Shown: piece after piece, positions 12,711-19,047 of the stretch
How the letters are laid out: every line of letters begins with the position of its first letter
Numbering within the stretch: position 1 is the stretch's first letter
NCBI GenBank assembly: GCA_900754965.1
Contig: CAAEEO010000044.1
Span: forward strand, 1-19,047
Reading direction: 5' to 3'
DNA length: 19,047 bases
Source of the DNA: an uncultured Oscillospiraceae bacterium
GTDB taxonomy: Bacteria; Bacillota; Clostridia; Oscillospirales; Oscillospiraceae
Notes under the pieces: model-generated
Told to the model about the DNA's origin: nothing
Seen by the model: the letters and a program-made list of their open reading frames with translations, nothing else
Database searches by the model: none
Program-made: the position numbers and the translations under genes

Positions 12711-13459
12711 AAACAACCGGAAAAGCAAATCTTCCCGCAGCCATTCTGGTGCTGATCCTGCTGATGATCTGGCAGGGGGCAGCACTGGGAATCGATGCGG
12801 CCTACATTCTGCCCTCGCCCTTACAGGTGCTGCGGAGATTGTGGGAACTGCGGGGGCCGCTGCTGACGGCGCACTTGCCTGCCACCATGCAAGTGGTGTT
12901 TGTGGGGTTGGTGATTTCCGTGGTACTGGGCCTGGCACTGGCGATTTTGATGGACCGCAGTCCCATTGCGGAAAAAGCGCTCTATCCGCTGATCATTGCC
13001 TCCCAGACCATTCCCACCACGGCGCTGGCGCCGCTGTTTGTGCTCTGGTTTGGATACACAATGTGGAGCCGGGTATTGGTGACGGTGCTGATGACCTTTT
13101 TCCCCATTGCCATTACGGTGTTTGATGGGTTCCGCTCTGTGAAAACGGAGATGACGGAACTGATGTTCACCTTCGGGGCAAACCGTTGGCAGATCTTCTG
13201 GAAACTGAAGTTTCCGGCAGTGTTGCCGTACTTTTTCTCAGCCATCAAAATGGCAGTGCCTCTGTCGATTATCGGTGCAGCCATCGGAGAATGGTTGGGC
13301 GCCCAGAACGGACTGGGGTACTTCAGCCGCCGGATGATGACCCAACTGGACGGTGCAGGTGTTTTTGCACCCATCCTGCTGCTGTCTGTGGCGGCAATGC
13401 TCCTAACAGGGATTGTGTCTGTGTTGGAAAAACGGATTGTGACCTGGCGGGGCGAATAA
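12707..13459 (+). CDS. thiX: ABC transporter permease for thiamine precursor uptake
   Basis: A 250-residue inner-membrane permease of the BPD_transp_1 family (SsuC/TauC/ThiX class) with about six membrane segments, including 10-28, 64-82, 91-114, 121-140, 179-197 and 220-238. YILPSPLQVLRRL at 33-45 is the usual periplasm-proximal start of this class. The EAA loop that contacts the ATPase is ELMFTFGANRWQIFWKLKFPAVLPYFF at about 151-177, with the conserved Gly at 157. The ATG overlaps the thiZ stop by four bases and GGAGGCGGG precedes it. It is followed after 58 bases by the binding protein gene. Confidence 0.9.
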   Translation: MKTTGKANLPAAILVLILLMIWQGAALGIDAAYILPSPLQVLRRLWELRGPLLTAHLPATMQVVFVGLVISVVLGLALAILMDRSPIAEKALYPLIIASQTIPTTALAPLFVLWFGYTMWSRVLVTVLMTFFPIAITVFDGFRSVKTEMTELMFTFGANRWQIFWKLKFPAVLPYFFSAIKMAVPLSIIGAAIGEWLGAQNGLGYFSRRMMTQLDGAGVFAPILLLSVAAMLLTGIVSVLEKRIVTWRGE

Positions 13460-13517
13460 TAAAAACAGAAAAAGGCAAAAAGATGTCTGTGAAAACGATT
13501 AGGAAAGGATTTTTGAT

Positions 13518-14537
13518 ATGAAACTGAAAAAGACACTGAGCCTGCTGCTGAGCGGGGCGATGATGCTGACGCTGCTCACCGGCTGCGGAGAGAAGAAAGA
13601 CCCCCAGACCCCCGCAGAGGACGAACAGCTGCGGGAAGTGAATGTGGTGCTGGACTGGTATCCCAATGCCCTGCACACCTTTATTTATACTGCCATTGAG
13701 CGGGGATACTATGCCGAGGAAGGCCTGGATGTGAAGGTGCAGTTCCCCTCCAACGCCAATGACGCCCTGTCTCTGGTGGCTGCCGGACAGGCGGAAATTG
13801 GCCTGTATTATCAGCATGATGTGATTCAGGCTGTGGCCAATCAGGATATTCAAATCAAGTCCATCGGCGCAGTGGTCCAGTCTCCGCTGAATATCATCCT
13901 CGCTCTGGAAGAAGAGAACATCCACAGCCCCGAAGATCTGGTGGGCCGCACCGTGGGCTATGCCGGCACGGCGCTGAGTGAGGCACTGGTGCAGACCATG
14001 ATGGAGTATGTGGGCGCTGACTTCTCCTCTGTGGAGATGGTGGATGTGGGCTTTGAGCTGATGAGCGCCATGACCACCGGCAATGTGGACGCCACCATTG
14101 GCTGCCTGGTCAACCACGAAGTTCCTCAGATGGAGGAAGAAGGCTTTGCCGTGGACTACTTCATGGTGGACGAGTACGGCATCCCCAACTACTATGAGGG
14201 CGTGTTCCTGGCCAGTGACGAGATGATCGAAAAAGAGAGCGATGTGCTGGCCGGATTCCTGCGGGCATCTGCAAAGGGATTTGCAGACTTCCAGGCAGAT
14301 CCTGCCGGATGCCTGGAGATCCTGCTGAATAACCAGAATGAGGAGAATTTCCCCCTGTCCCAGTCCGTGGAGACCAAATCTGCCGAAACGCTGCTGCCCC
14401 TGATGGAAACAGAGGATGCGGCATTCCTGAGTCAGACTGCCGAGAGTTGGCGGGCCAATATTGACTGGATGTACGAGTCCGGCCTGATCGACCAGAAAGT
14501 GGAAGTATCTGATGTGATGGCAGAGATCCAGTGGTAA
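13518..14537 (+). CDS. thiY: Thiamine-precursor-binding lipoprotein (NMT1/THI5-like)
   Basis: A 339-residue substrate-binding lipoprotein. The signal peptide runs to residue 22 with lipobox LLTG-Cys23, so it is anchored outside the membrane. The mature part is an NMT1/THI5-like domain: VVLDWYPNALHTFIYTAIERGYY at about 43-65, a pattern typical of ThiY-type pyrimidine-binding proteins, then GLDVKVQFPSNANDALSLVAAGQAEIGLYY, and VGRTVGYAG in the hinge region. ThiY of Bacillus halodurans binds formylaminopyrimidine; specificity for that compound here is inferred from operon content. The ATG follows AGGAAAGGA. It is the last gene of the operon and a strong terminator starts 11 bases after its stop. 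Placing the binding protein last, after a 58-base spacer, may allow separate translation. Confidence 0.92.
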   Translation: MKLKKTLSLLLSGAMMLTLLTGCGEKKDPQTPAEDEQLREVNVVLDWYPNALHTFIYTAIERGYYAEEGLDVKVQFPSNANDALSLVAAGQAEIGLYYQHDVIQAVANQDIQIKSIGAVVQSPLNIILALEEENIHSPEDLVGRTVGYAGTALSEALVQTMMEYVGADFSSVEMVDVGFELMSAMTTGNVDATIGCLVNHEVPQMEEEGFAVDYFMVDEYGIPNYYEGVFLASDEMIEKESDVLAGFLRASAKGFADFQADPAGCLEILLNNQNEENFPLSQSVETKSAETLLPLMETEDAAFLSQTAESWRANIDWMYESGLIDQKVEVSDVMAEIQW

Positions 14538-14548
14538 AGAAAAAAGAA

Positions 14549-14573
14549 AAAGCCCCCACTCGGGGGCTTTTTT
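14549..14573 (+). terminator. Intrinsic terminator of the thi operon
   Basis: A perfect 9-bp stem AAAGCCCCC / GGGGGCTTT with an ACTC loop, an A-rich tract before it and six T at the end. It lies 11 bases after the thiY stop. Confidence 0.95.
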
Positions 14574-14577
14574 GCGC

Positions 14578-14606
14578 TTTACACCGGGGAGAAACCGTGA
14601 TACAAT
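14578..14606 (+). promoter_or_regulatory. Promoter of the DUF523 gene
   Basis: TTTACA (14578-14583), a 17-base spacer and TACAAT (14601-14606), starting only five bases after the T-run of the preceding terminator. This gives a short leader to the GTG start at 14638. Confidence 0.82.
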
Positions 14607-14637
14607 CCGAAAAAATGAACTGAGGAGGGGATGGATT

Positions 14638-15066
14638 GTGAAACTGATGATTTCTGCCTGCCTGTTGGGGGTCTGCTGCCGATACGACGGCGGAGAGCGG
14701 GCTGACCCGGATGTGGCCCGACTGGCGGAGCGGCACACGCTGATTCCGGTTTGCCCGGAACAGCTGGGAGGATTGCCCACGCCCCGGCCGCCTGCGGAAC
14801 GGCAAGGGGATGCTGTGCGCACCCAGGCAGGGGCCGATGTAACGGAAGAGTATACCCGGGGCGCCCGGGAGGCGCTGCGTCTGTACCGGATGCTGGGGTG
14901 CGAGGCTGCGGTTTTGAAGGAACGCAGTCCGTCTTGCGGCAGTGGGAAAATCTATGATGGCACCTTCTCCGGTACGGTCACAGACGGCGACGGCGTCACG
15001 GCGGCGCTGTTCCGGAAAAACGGTATCCCGGTTTATGGGGAGAGTCAACTCCGGGAATTGCTGTGA
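14638..15066 (+). CDS. DUF523 family protein
   Basis: A 142-residue cysteine-rich protein of DUF523, a small cytoplasmic family of unknown function. Conserved blocks are complete: ISACLLGVCCRYDGG (5-19) with Cys8, Cys13 and Cys14; PVCPEQLGGLPTPRPPAE (37-54) with Cys39; and LKERSPSCGSGKIYDG (93-108) with Cys100. The spaced conserved cysteines suggest metal or cluster binding, or a thiol function; this is inference. The GTG start at 14638 is chosen because GAGGAGGGG lies eight bases before it; an ATG three codons later would cut into the first strand. The gene has its own promoter. Its stop is only six bases from the stop of the convergent GNAT gene. Confidence 0.88.
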   Translation: MKLMISACLLGVCCRYDGGERADPDVARLAERHTLIPVCPEQLGGLPTPRPPAERQGDAVRTQAGADVTEEYTRGAREALRLYRMLGCEAAVLKERSPSCGSGKIYDGTFSGTVTDGDGVTAALFRKNGIPVYGESQLRELL

Positions 15067-15072
15067 CGGAGT

Positions 15073-15732
15073 TTATACTGGGGCGGCTGCCGGTTGTTTT
15101 TGAAGATCCATGCAAAAACTCCAGTTCCCGAAGGTCTGGCCGTTTTGCTCCAGCATCCGCTCTGAAAATTCCCGGAAACCATTTTTGGTATAAAATTTCC
15201 GGTTGATCTCTGTGTTGGTAATCAGGGTGAGTTCCTCTCCGCCTTGATTTTTGATGTATGGGATCAGGCAGTCCTGCAGCATGCTGCTGCCCAGACCGCA
15301 GCCTTTCATGGATCCGTCCACGGCGAGCACTTCGAGATACCAGGCAGAAGGATGTTCCTGATCACAGTCTGCACGGGCGTCCTCCGTAAAATGGAAGAAA
15401 TTCAGAATCTTGGAAAGACCGACCGGAAAGGCGAGACGCAGGCCACCGGCTTTTACATAATCTTCCACGGCGGCTTTCTTTTTGGCGGGGTCCAGAATCA
15501 ACGCAGCAGAAACGATTTCTCCGTCTTTTTCGCCAACAAAGCACTTGTTATGTTGAGAATTCGCTTTGATGTTCACACGGTGCAGTTTTTCCATATAGGC
15601 GCTGTACGCCTCGTCATTTTTGAAGGCATTGCGAAAAGGGCAGGAAAAATAAGGGTAATTCCCAAAGGATTGTGCAGACAGTTGGGCAATGCGGTTAGAA
15701 TCTTTGTTGGTTGCTTCGCGATAATTGATCAT
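15073..15732 (-). CDS. GNAT family N-acetyltransferase
   Basis: A 219-residue GNAT acetyltransferase, longer than the usual 150-180 because of an N-terminal and central insertion. The acetyl-CoA-binding motif A is YLEVLAVDGSMKGCGLGSSML at about 132-151, with the GCGLGSS loop. Motif B is RKFYTKNGFREFSE at 178-191. An internal VGEKDGEIVSAALIL strand pair (66-80) precedes motif A. The layout resembles acetyltransferases that modify small molecules such as antibiotics, but no substrate can be assigned. The ATG at 15732 has AAAGGAGG 12 bases upstream. It is convergent with DUF523 with no terminator stem in the six-base gap, so the two transcripts probably overlap. Confidence 0.88.
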   Translation of the reverse strand: MINYREATNKDSNRIAQLSAQSFGNYPYFSCPFRNAFKNDEAYSAYMEKLHRVNIKANSQHNKCFVGEKDGEIVSAALILDPAKKKAAVEDYVKAGGLRLAFPVGLSKILNFFHFTEDARADCDQEHPSAWYLEVLAVDGSMKGCGLGSSMLQDCLIPYIKNQGGEELTLITNTEINRKFYTKNGFREFSERMLEQNGQTFGNWSFCMDLQKQPAAAPV

Positions 15733-15884
15733 AGCGGAAATCCGCCTCCTTTGCGTAATGGGACGATTCTACTCAAGACGCGAAGAGAAAGAAATGCAGA
15801 AACCGTGAACAAACCGATAACTTTCAGAGAACTTTGAAATCCAAAAATCCGCTCCGGTTGGGAGACACCTGAATTGAAAAGAAA

Positions 15885-15931
15885 CCGCCGCAGTTTTATC
15901 CTTTTACAGGGTGAAACTGCGGCGGCTTTTT
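15885..15931. terminator. Terminator after ftsH
   Basis: A perfect 12-bp stem, CCGCCGCAGTTT (15885-15896) with AAACTGCGGCGG (15914-15925), and a 17-base loop. T-runs flank both sides: TTTCTTTTC reading leftwards and five T reading rightwards. ftsH, ending at 15956 on the - strand, is the natural client. Confidence 0.85.
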
Positions 15932-15955
15932 GATTGGTGCAAGATGGGTTCCGGG

Positions 15956-17782
15956 TTATGGGAGCTGTGCAGGCTCTTCCCGGAGCAGACGCATAAATTC
16001 TTCCCCGGTGATGGTCTCTTTCTGGTAGAGATAGTCGGCCAGTACATCCAGTTTTTCCCGGTTTTCCCGGAGGATTGCCAGCGCTTTTTCGTGCTGCCGT
16101 TTTACCAGAACCACCACTTGGCGGTCCACCTGGGCGGCAGTATCGGCAGAGCAGGTCAGGGAGGCGTCGCCGCCCAGATACTGGTTGCTGACCGTTTCCA
16201 GGGCTACCATATCGAACTCGTCGCTCATGCCAAACCGGGTGATCATGGCCCGTGCCAATTTGGTGGCCTGTTCAATGTCGTTGGAAGCGCCGGTGGTCAC
16301 AGAATGGAAGACCACTTCTTCTGCGGCCCGTCCGCCGGTGAGGGTGGCGATCCGATTTTCGATTTCCTCTTTGGTCATCAGATAGTGATTGTCCTCTTCC
16401 ACCTGCATGGTGTATCCCAGTGCGCCGGAAGTCCGGGGGACAATGGTGATCTTTTGCACCGGGGCGGTTCCGGTCTGCTTGGCGGCTACCAGTGCGTGGC
16501 CAATCTCATGATATGCTACGATATGCTTTTCCTTGTCCGTGAGGATGGCATTTTTCTTCTGGTATCCGGCGATGACCACCTCGATGCTCTCCTCCAGATC
16601 AGCCTGCGTGGCGAATCGGCGGCCGTCCCGGACGGCCCGGAGGGCGGCCTCGTTGACCATGTTGGCCAGTTCCGCACCGGAGGCGCCGGAGGCCATGCGG
16701 GCGATTTTATTGAAGTCCACATCGTCGGCCAGTTTGATCTTCTTGGCATGGACCTTCAGAATGGCCTCCCGGCCCAGCAGATCCGGCAGTTCCACCGGGA
16801 CCCGGCGGTCGAACCGGCCGGGGCGGGTCAGTGCGGGGTCCAGAGAATCCGGGCGGTTGGTAGCGGCCAGAATGATCACGCCGCTGTTTTCCTCAAAGCC
16901 GTCCATCTCCGTCAGCAGCTGGTTGAGGGTCTGCTCCCGCTCGTCGTTGCCGCTGACTCTGCCGTCTCGTTTTTGGCCGATGGCGTCAATCTCATCGATG
17001 AACACGATGCAGGGGGCCTTTTCCTTGGCCTGACGGAACAGATCCCGGACCTTGGAGGCGCCCATTCCCACGAACATCTCCACAAATTCCGAACCGGACA
17101 TGGCAAAAAACGGGACATTGGACTCGCCTGCCACGGCTTTGGCCAGCAGGGTCTTACCGGTACCCGGAGGGCCGACCAGCAGCACGCCCTTGGGCATACT
17201 GGCGCCGATTTCCTGATACTGGGAGGGATCGTGAAGATAATTCACGATCTCCTGGAGATTTTCCTTGGCCTCGTCCTCGCCGGCCACATCGGAAAATTTG
17301 ATGCCCTCTTCTGAGCGAACATAGACCTTGGCGTTGCTCTTGCCCATGTTGAACATCATGGAATTGCCGCCGGCTTTTTCCAGCAGTTTTTTGCTCATGA
17401 TCCGCCCGATGACCATAAAGATCACCATGGGGAGGATGAAATACAGCAGCATACTGACCAGGGGGGAGGTCTGCTCTACGATTTCACTGGAAAATTCTGC
17501 GCCGGAGTCGTACAGACGGTCTGTCAGCGCCATGTCCGGCATCCGTCCAGTTTTGTAGACGGTGGATTCGTCTTTATCGGTGAACAGGATCTGATTATCC
17601 TGCACTTCCACCAGACCGATCTCTTTTTTCTCGGTCATGTCCATAAAGGTGCCGTAATCCACTTCTACAATCTGCCGCTGGGCCATATAGGGAACCACCA
17701 GAAGGTTGATCAGGAGCAGCACCAGCAGGACGATGCCGTAATAAAAGACCATGGGTCTTTTGGGATTTTTGACTTCATTCAT
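15956..17782 (-). CDS. ftsH: ATP-dependent zinc metalloprotease FtsH
   Basis: A 608-residue membrane-bound AAA+ protease that degrades misassembled membrane proteins and short-lived regulators. Order of domains: membrane segment at about 12-31, a short extracytoplasmic domain, a second membrane segment at about 107-126, the AAA+ module and the peptidase. Walker A is GPPGTGKT (204-211), the pore loop FVGMGASKVRDLF (237-249), Walker B IVFIDEID (259-266) and the second region of homology ATNRPDSLDPALTRPGRFDR (307-326). The zinc motif is HEIGH (425-429), with an Ile where most FtsH have Ala; both His and the Glu are intact. The third ligand is the Asp of NDIEQATKLARAM (501-513). The C-terminal tail is short. 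GGAGTGGG precedes the ATG. It is monocistronic, with its own promoter and terminator. Confidence 0.98.
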   Translation of the reverse strand: MNEVKNPKRPMVFYYGIVLLVLLLINLLVVPYMAQRQIVEVDYGTFMDMTEKKEIGLVEVQDNQILFTDKDESTVYKTGRMPDMALTDRLYDSGAEFSSEIVEQTSPLVSMLLYFILPMVIFMVIGRIMSKKLLEKAGGNSMMFNMGKSNAKVYVRSEEGIKFSDVAGEDEAKENLQEIVNYLHDPSQYQEIGASMPKGVLLVGPPGTGKTLLAKAVAGESNVPFFAMSGSEFVEMFVGMGASKVRDLFRQAKEKAPCIVFIDEIDAIGQKRDGRVSGNDEREQTLNQLLTEMDGFEENSGVIILAATNRPDSLDPALTRPGRFDRRVPVELPDLLGREAILKVHAKKIKLADDVDFNKIARMASGASGAELANMVNEAALRAVRDGRRFATQADLEESIEVVIAGYQKKNAILTDKEKHIVAYHEIGHALVAAKQTGTAPVQKITIVPRTSGALGYTMQVEEDNHYLMTKEEIENRIATLTGGRAAEEVVFHSVTTGASNDIEQATKLARAMITRFGMSDEFDMVALETVSNQYLGGDASLTCSADTAAQVDRQVVVLVKRQHEKALAILRENREKLDVLADYLYQKETITGEEFMRLLREEPAQLP

Positions 17783-17815
17783 TGTTTACCCACTCCAATT
17801 TTTGAATACCTGTAT

Positions 17816-17843
17816 ATTGTAGAACTTCAAAGAAAAAAGTCAA
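17816..17843 (-). promoter_or_regulatory. Promoter of ftsH
   Basis: On the - strand, TTGACT (17838-17843), a 16-base T-rich spacer and TACAAT (17816-17821), about 34 bases ahead of the ftsH start. The spacing is one base short of ideal. No CIRCE or CtsR-type repeat was seen nearby. Confidence 0.65.
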
Positions 17844-17918
17844 TTTTTCAGGGAGATAGTTTCTGAATTGTTTACAAAGCCATAAAAATCATGGCAGAAC
17901 TGTGACAGAATATGCAAA

Positions 17919-17946
17919 GCGGCACATGGGGAAATCCATGTGCCGC
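17919..17946 (-). terminator. Probable terminator of the DUF975 gene
   Basis: A perfect 11-bp stem, GCGGCACATGG (17919-17929) with CCATGTGCCGC (17936-17946). It lies 28 bases past the DUF975 stop on the - strand. The following T-run is short (TTTGC), so termination may be partial. Confidence 0.6.
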
Positions 17947-17974
17947 AAAGAGCGTATTCAAAAAAGGGAGAGGA

Positions 17975-18769
17975 TCAGAGCTTCTCATCGTTGGGCAGGA
18001 TGCGCTCGGCCGCCGGGACCCGGGGATCGTAGTACCGTCCCTGGAGCGCCTCATAATACAGGAAGGAGGTGAATCCAATATAAATGGTCACAAAAGCCGA
18101 CAGGGGCAGCACCAGCAGTTCCACGACCAGCAGGGGCAGGAACATTCCCAAAACAGTGGATAACATTGACACGGAGAATAACCACCCCACAAAGGAGAAG
18201 GCCAGTTCAAATCGTTCCATTTTGTGCCCGTTCATCATCTCACCGCTGACCTGGATACAGTCGAACACGGTCATTTCCGGATGGTCCAGCAGCAGATAGA
18301 GTCCCTGGGAGTACCGCAGGGCGGCAATGATGCCGGGGATGATCAGCAGCAGAGACCAGAAGAAGATCATGATGGAGCTGATGAGGGTATAGCCGATGAG
18401 CCGGAACAGAATGGCGAATCCGTCCAGAAGGTTGCCCACGCTGCCTTTCCCGTCCCGCACGGTGCGAATGACAAAAATCGTCAGTCCGGTAGAGATCATC
18501 AGGGACATGGCGGACAGCAGAACATTCACGAGCATCCGCAGAAAACCGGGCTGGGCGGCGGCAACGGCGTGCATATACTGGTCGATATTCTGGGTTTGGA
18601 CATATTCTGCTGCGGCCTGAACCATCTGTGCCTTTCCGGAAATCTGGAAGGACAGGACGGCCAGCAGTTCTGTGATGGCGCAGGCAATCAGTGCAACGGT
18701 CCAGGGACTGGGCCGGGCGCTGCTGATGAATCCCCGGGCACTGAATTTCAATACCTTTCTGTCAATCAT
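17975..18769 (-). CDS. DUF975 family membrane protein
   Basis: A 264-residue integral membrane protein of DUF975. It has about five or six membrane segments (near 24-42, 79-102, 121-147, 188-209 and 212-240). The family signature is clear: FFWSLLLIIPGIIAALRYS (136-154), then the loop LLDHPEMTVFDCIQVSGEMMNGHKMERFEL, where a helix rich in Met and a Gly-His-Lys precede FSFVGW (191-196). Family function is unknown; members are common in Firmicutes and some are linked to envelope stress. The ATG at 18769 is preferred over a GTG at 18787 because AAGGAGG lies nine bases upstream of the ATG and overlaps the GTG position. An extended -10 element lies upstream. It faces away from tRNA-Leu. Confidence 0.85.
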   Translation of the reverse strand: MIDRKVLKFSARGFISSARPSPWTVALIACAITELLAVLSFQISGKAQMVQAAAEYVQTQNIDQYMHAVAAAQPGFLRMLVNVLLSAMSLMISTGLTIFVIRTVRDGKGSVGNLLDGFAILFRLIGYTLISSIMIFFWSLLLIIPGIIAALRYSQGLYLLLDHPEMTVFDCIQVSGEMMNGHKMERFELAFSFVGWLFSVSMLSTVLGMFLPLLVVELLVLPLSAFVTIYIGFTSFLYYEALQGRYYDPRVPAAERILPNDEKL

Positions 18770-18820
18770 TGGCGAAACCTCCTTCACGATATGAATTCCT
18801 TATTTTAATTTATTACCGTC

Positions 18821-18829
18821 AGTATAGCA
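18821..18829 (-). promoter_or_regulatory. Extended -10 promoter of the DUF975 gene
   Basis: On the - strand, TGCTATACT forms an extended -10 box about 50 bases ahead of the start codon. No good -35 lies at the usual distance, as is common for extended -10 promoters. Confidence 0.55.
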
Positions 18830-18894
18830 CTCCGTCACAGGAAAGTCCAGTTTTCAAACTTTAAAAGAAAAAAGAAAAAAATTTGAAAAAAGTG

Positions 18895-18923
18895 TTGACA
18901 TTTATCGGGGGAGGTGGTATTAT
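18895..18923 (+). promoter_or_regulatory. Strong promoter of tRNA-Leu
   Basis: A perfect TTGACA (18895-18900), a 17-base spacer and TATTAT (18918-18923), preceded by long A-tracts that resemble an UP element. The expected start is about 35 bases before the tRNA. Confidence 0.9.
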
Positions 18924-18965
18924 ACTCTAGCACCAAGTCATTACGACAAGGTCAAAACGGAATAT

Positions 18966-19047
18966 GCGCGAGTGGTGGAATTGGCAGACTCGCTAGATTC
19001 AGGTTCTAGTGTCCACTCCGGACGTGCGGGTTCAAGTCCCGCCTCGC
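18966..19047 (+). tRNA. tRNA-Leu (anticodon CAG), 3' end cut by window
   Basis: The sequence folds as a class II tRNA. The acceptor 5' strand is GCGCGAG (18966-18972), the D arm contains GGTGGAATTGGCAGAC, and the anticodon stem CTAGA / TCTAG encloses the loop TTCAGGT with anticodon CAG. A variable arm (GTGTCCACTCCGGACGT) and the T arm GCGGGTTCAAGTCCCGC follow. The 3' acceptor strand CTCGC runs into the window edge, so about two paired bases and the discriminator are missing. CAG reads the CUG codon, by far the commonest Leu codon in this window. Confidence 0.95.

Noticed and set aside
15911..17314. A 467-residue open frame on the + strand opposite ftsH
   Set aside because: It is a mirror of the strongly conserved ftsH coding frame and has no recognisable domain or ribosome site.
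1..19047. Mobile elements, CRISPR arrays, phage genes or toxin-antitoxin pairs
   Set aside because: No transposase, integrase, regular direct repeats or small coupled toxin/antitoxin frames were found on either strand.

Overview
The window reads as chromosomal DNA of an anaerobic, low-oxygen-adapted Firmicute, most likely a gut Clostridia member of the Oscillospiraceae type. Grounds for this are the moderately high GC, strong AGGAGG-type ribosome sites, the redox repressor Rex, DUF1653/DUF3783/DUF975/DUF4430 families common in Clostridia, an ECF-type transporter subunit and TPP-riboswitch control of thiamine genes. No mobile element, CRISPR array or phage gene was seen.

Layout. (1) 1-3424, + strand: the end of a catabolic or biotransformation operon. 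It holds the C-terminus of a short-chain dehydrogenase, a BaiF/CaiB-type family III CoA-transferase and an FMN_bind + FAD_binding_2 flavoprotein with a 3-ketosteroid-dehydrogenase-like C-terminal YPGxG motif. This trio has the same protein classes as the bile-acid genes baiJ, baiK and baiL of Clostridium scindens, in the opposite order. It is the most interesting part of the window. It ends in three consecutive hairpins (3458-3563). (2) 3569-5620: a small DUF1653 gene facing a divergent PurM-family gene whose nucleotide loop is altered, then a GNAT acetyltransferase. (3) 5690-7082, - strand: a small membrane protein and rex. (4) 7189-8537, + strand: a promoter followed by DUF3783, a membrane-anchored DUF4430 protein and an ECF S-component-like membrane protein. 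(5) 8570-14573, + strand: a thiamine salvage operon. A consensus promoter and a TPP riboswitch with a transcription terminator precede thiE, a HAD phosphatase, a thiamine-binding MTH1187/YkoF-type protein, thiD, tenA and an ABC transporter (thiZ, thiX, thiY). (6) 14578-15732: DUF523 and a convergent GNAT gene. (7) 15885-18829, - strand: ftsH and a DUF975 membrane protein. (8) 18895-19047, + strand: a strong promoter and tRNA-Leu(CAG), cut by the window end.

How the genes work together. The thi operon describes uptake of a pyrimidine precursor (ThiXYZ), its deamination to HMP (TenA), phosphorylation to HMP-PP (ThiD), coupling to thiazole phosphate (ThiE) and perhaps removal of a phosphate by the HAD enzyme, all shut off by TPP. 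No thiC or thiazole-synthesis gene lies here, so this locus is for salvage. The first operon has the parts for a CoA-linked reductive pathway: CoA transfer to an acid, alcohol/ketone interconversion, and flavin-dependent reduction of a C=C bond. Its substrate cannot be read from sequence; a steroid or bile-acid-like compound is the leading hypothesis. Codon choice in this operon is visibly more restricted than in the thi genes, which suggests high expression. No stretch over 300 bases lacks a gene; the longer spacers hold the promoters and terminators listed.
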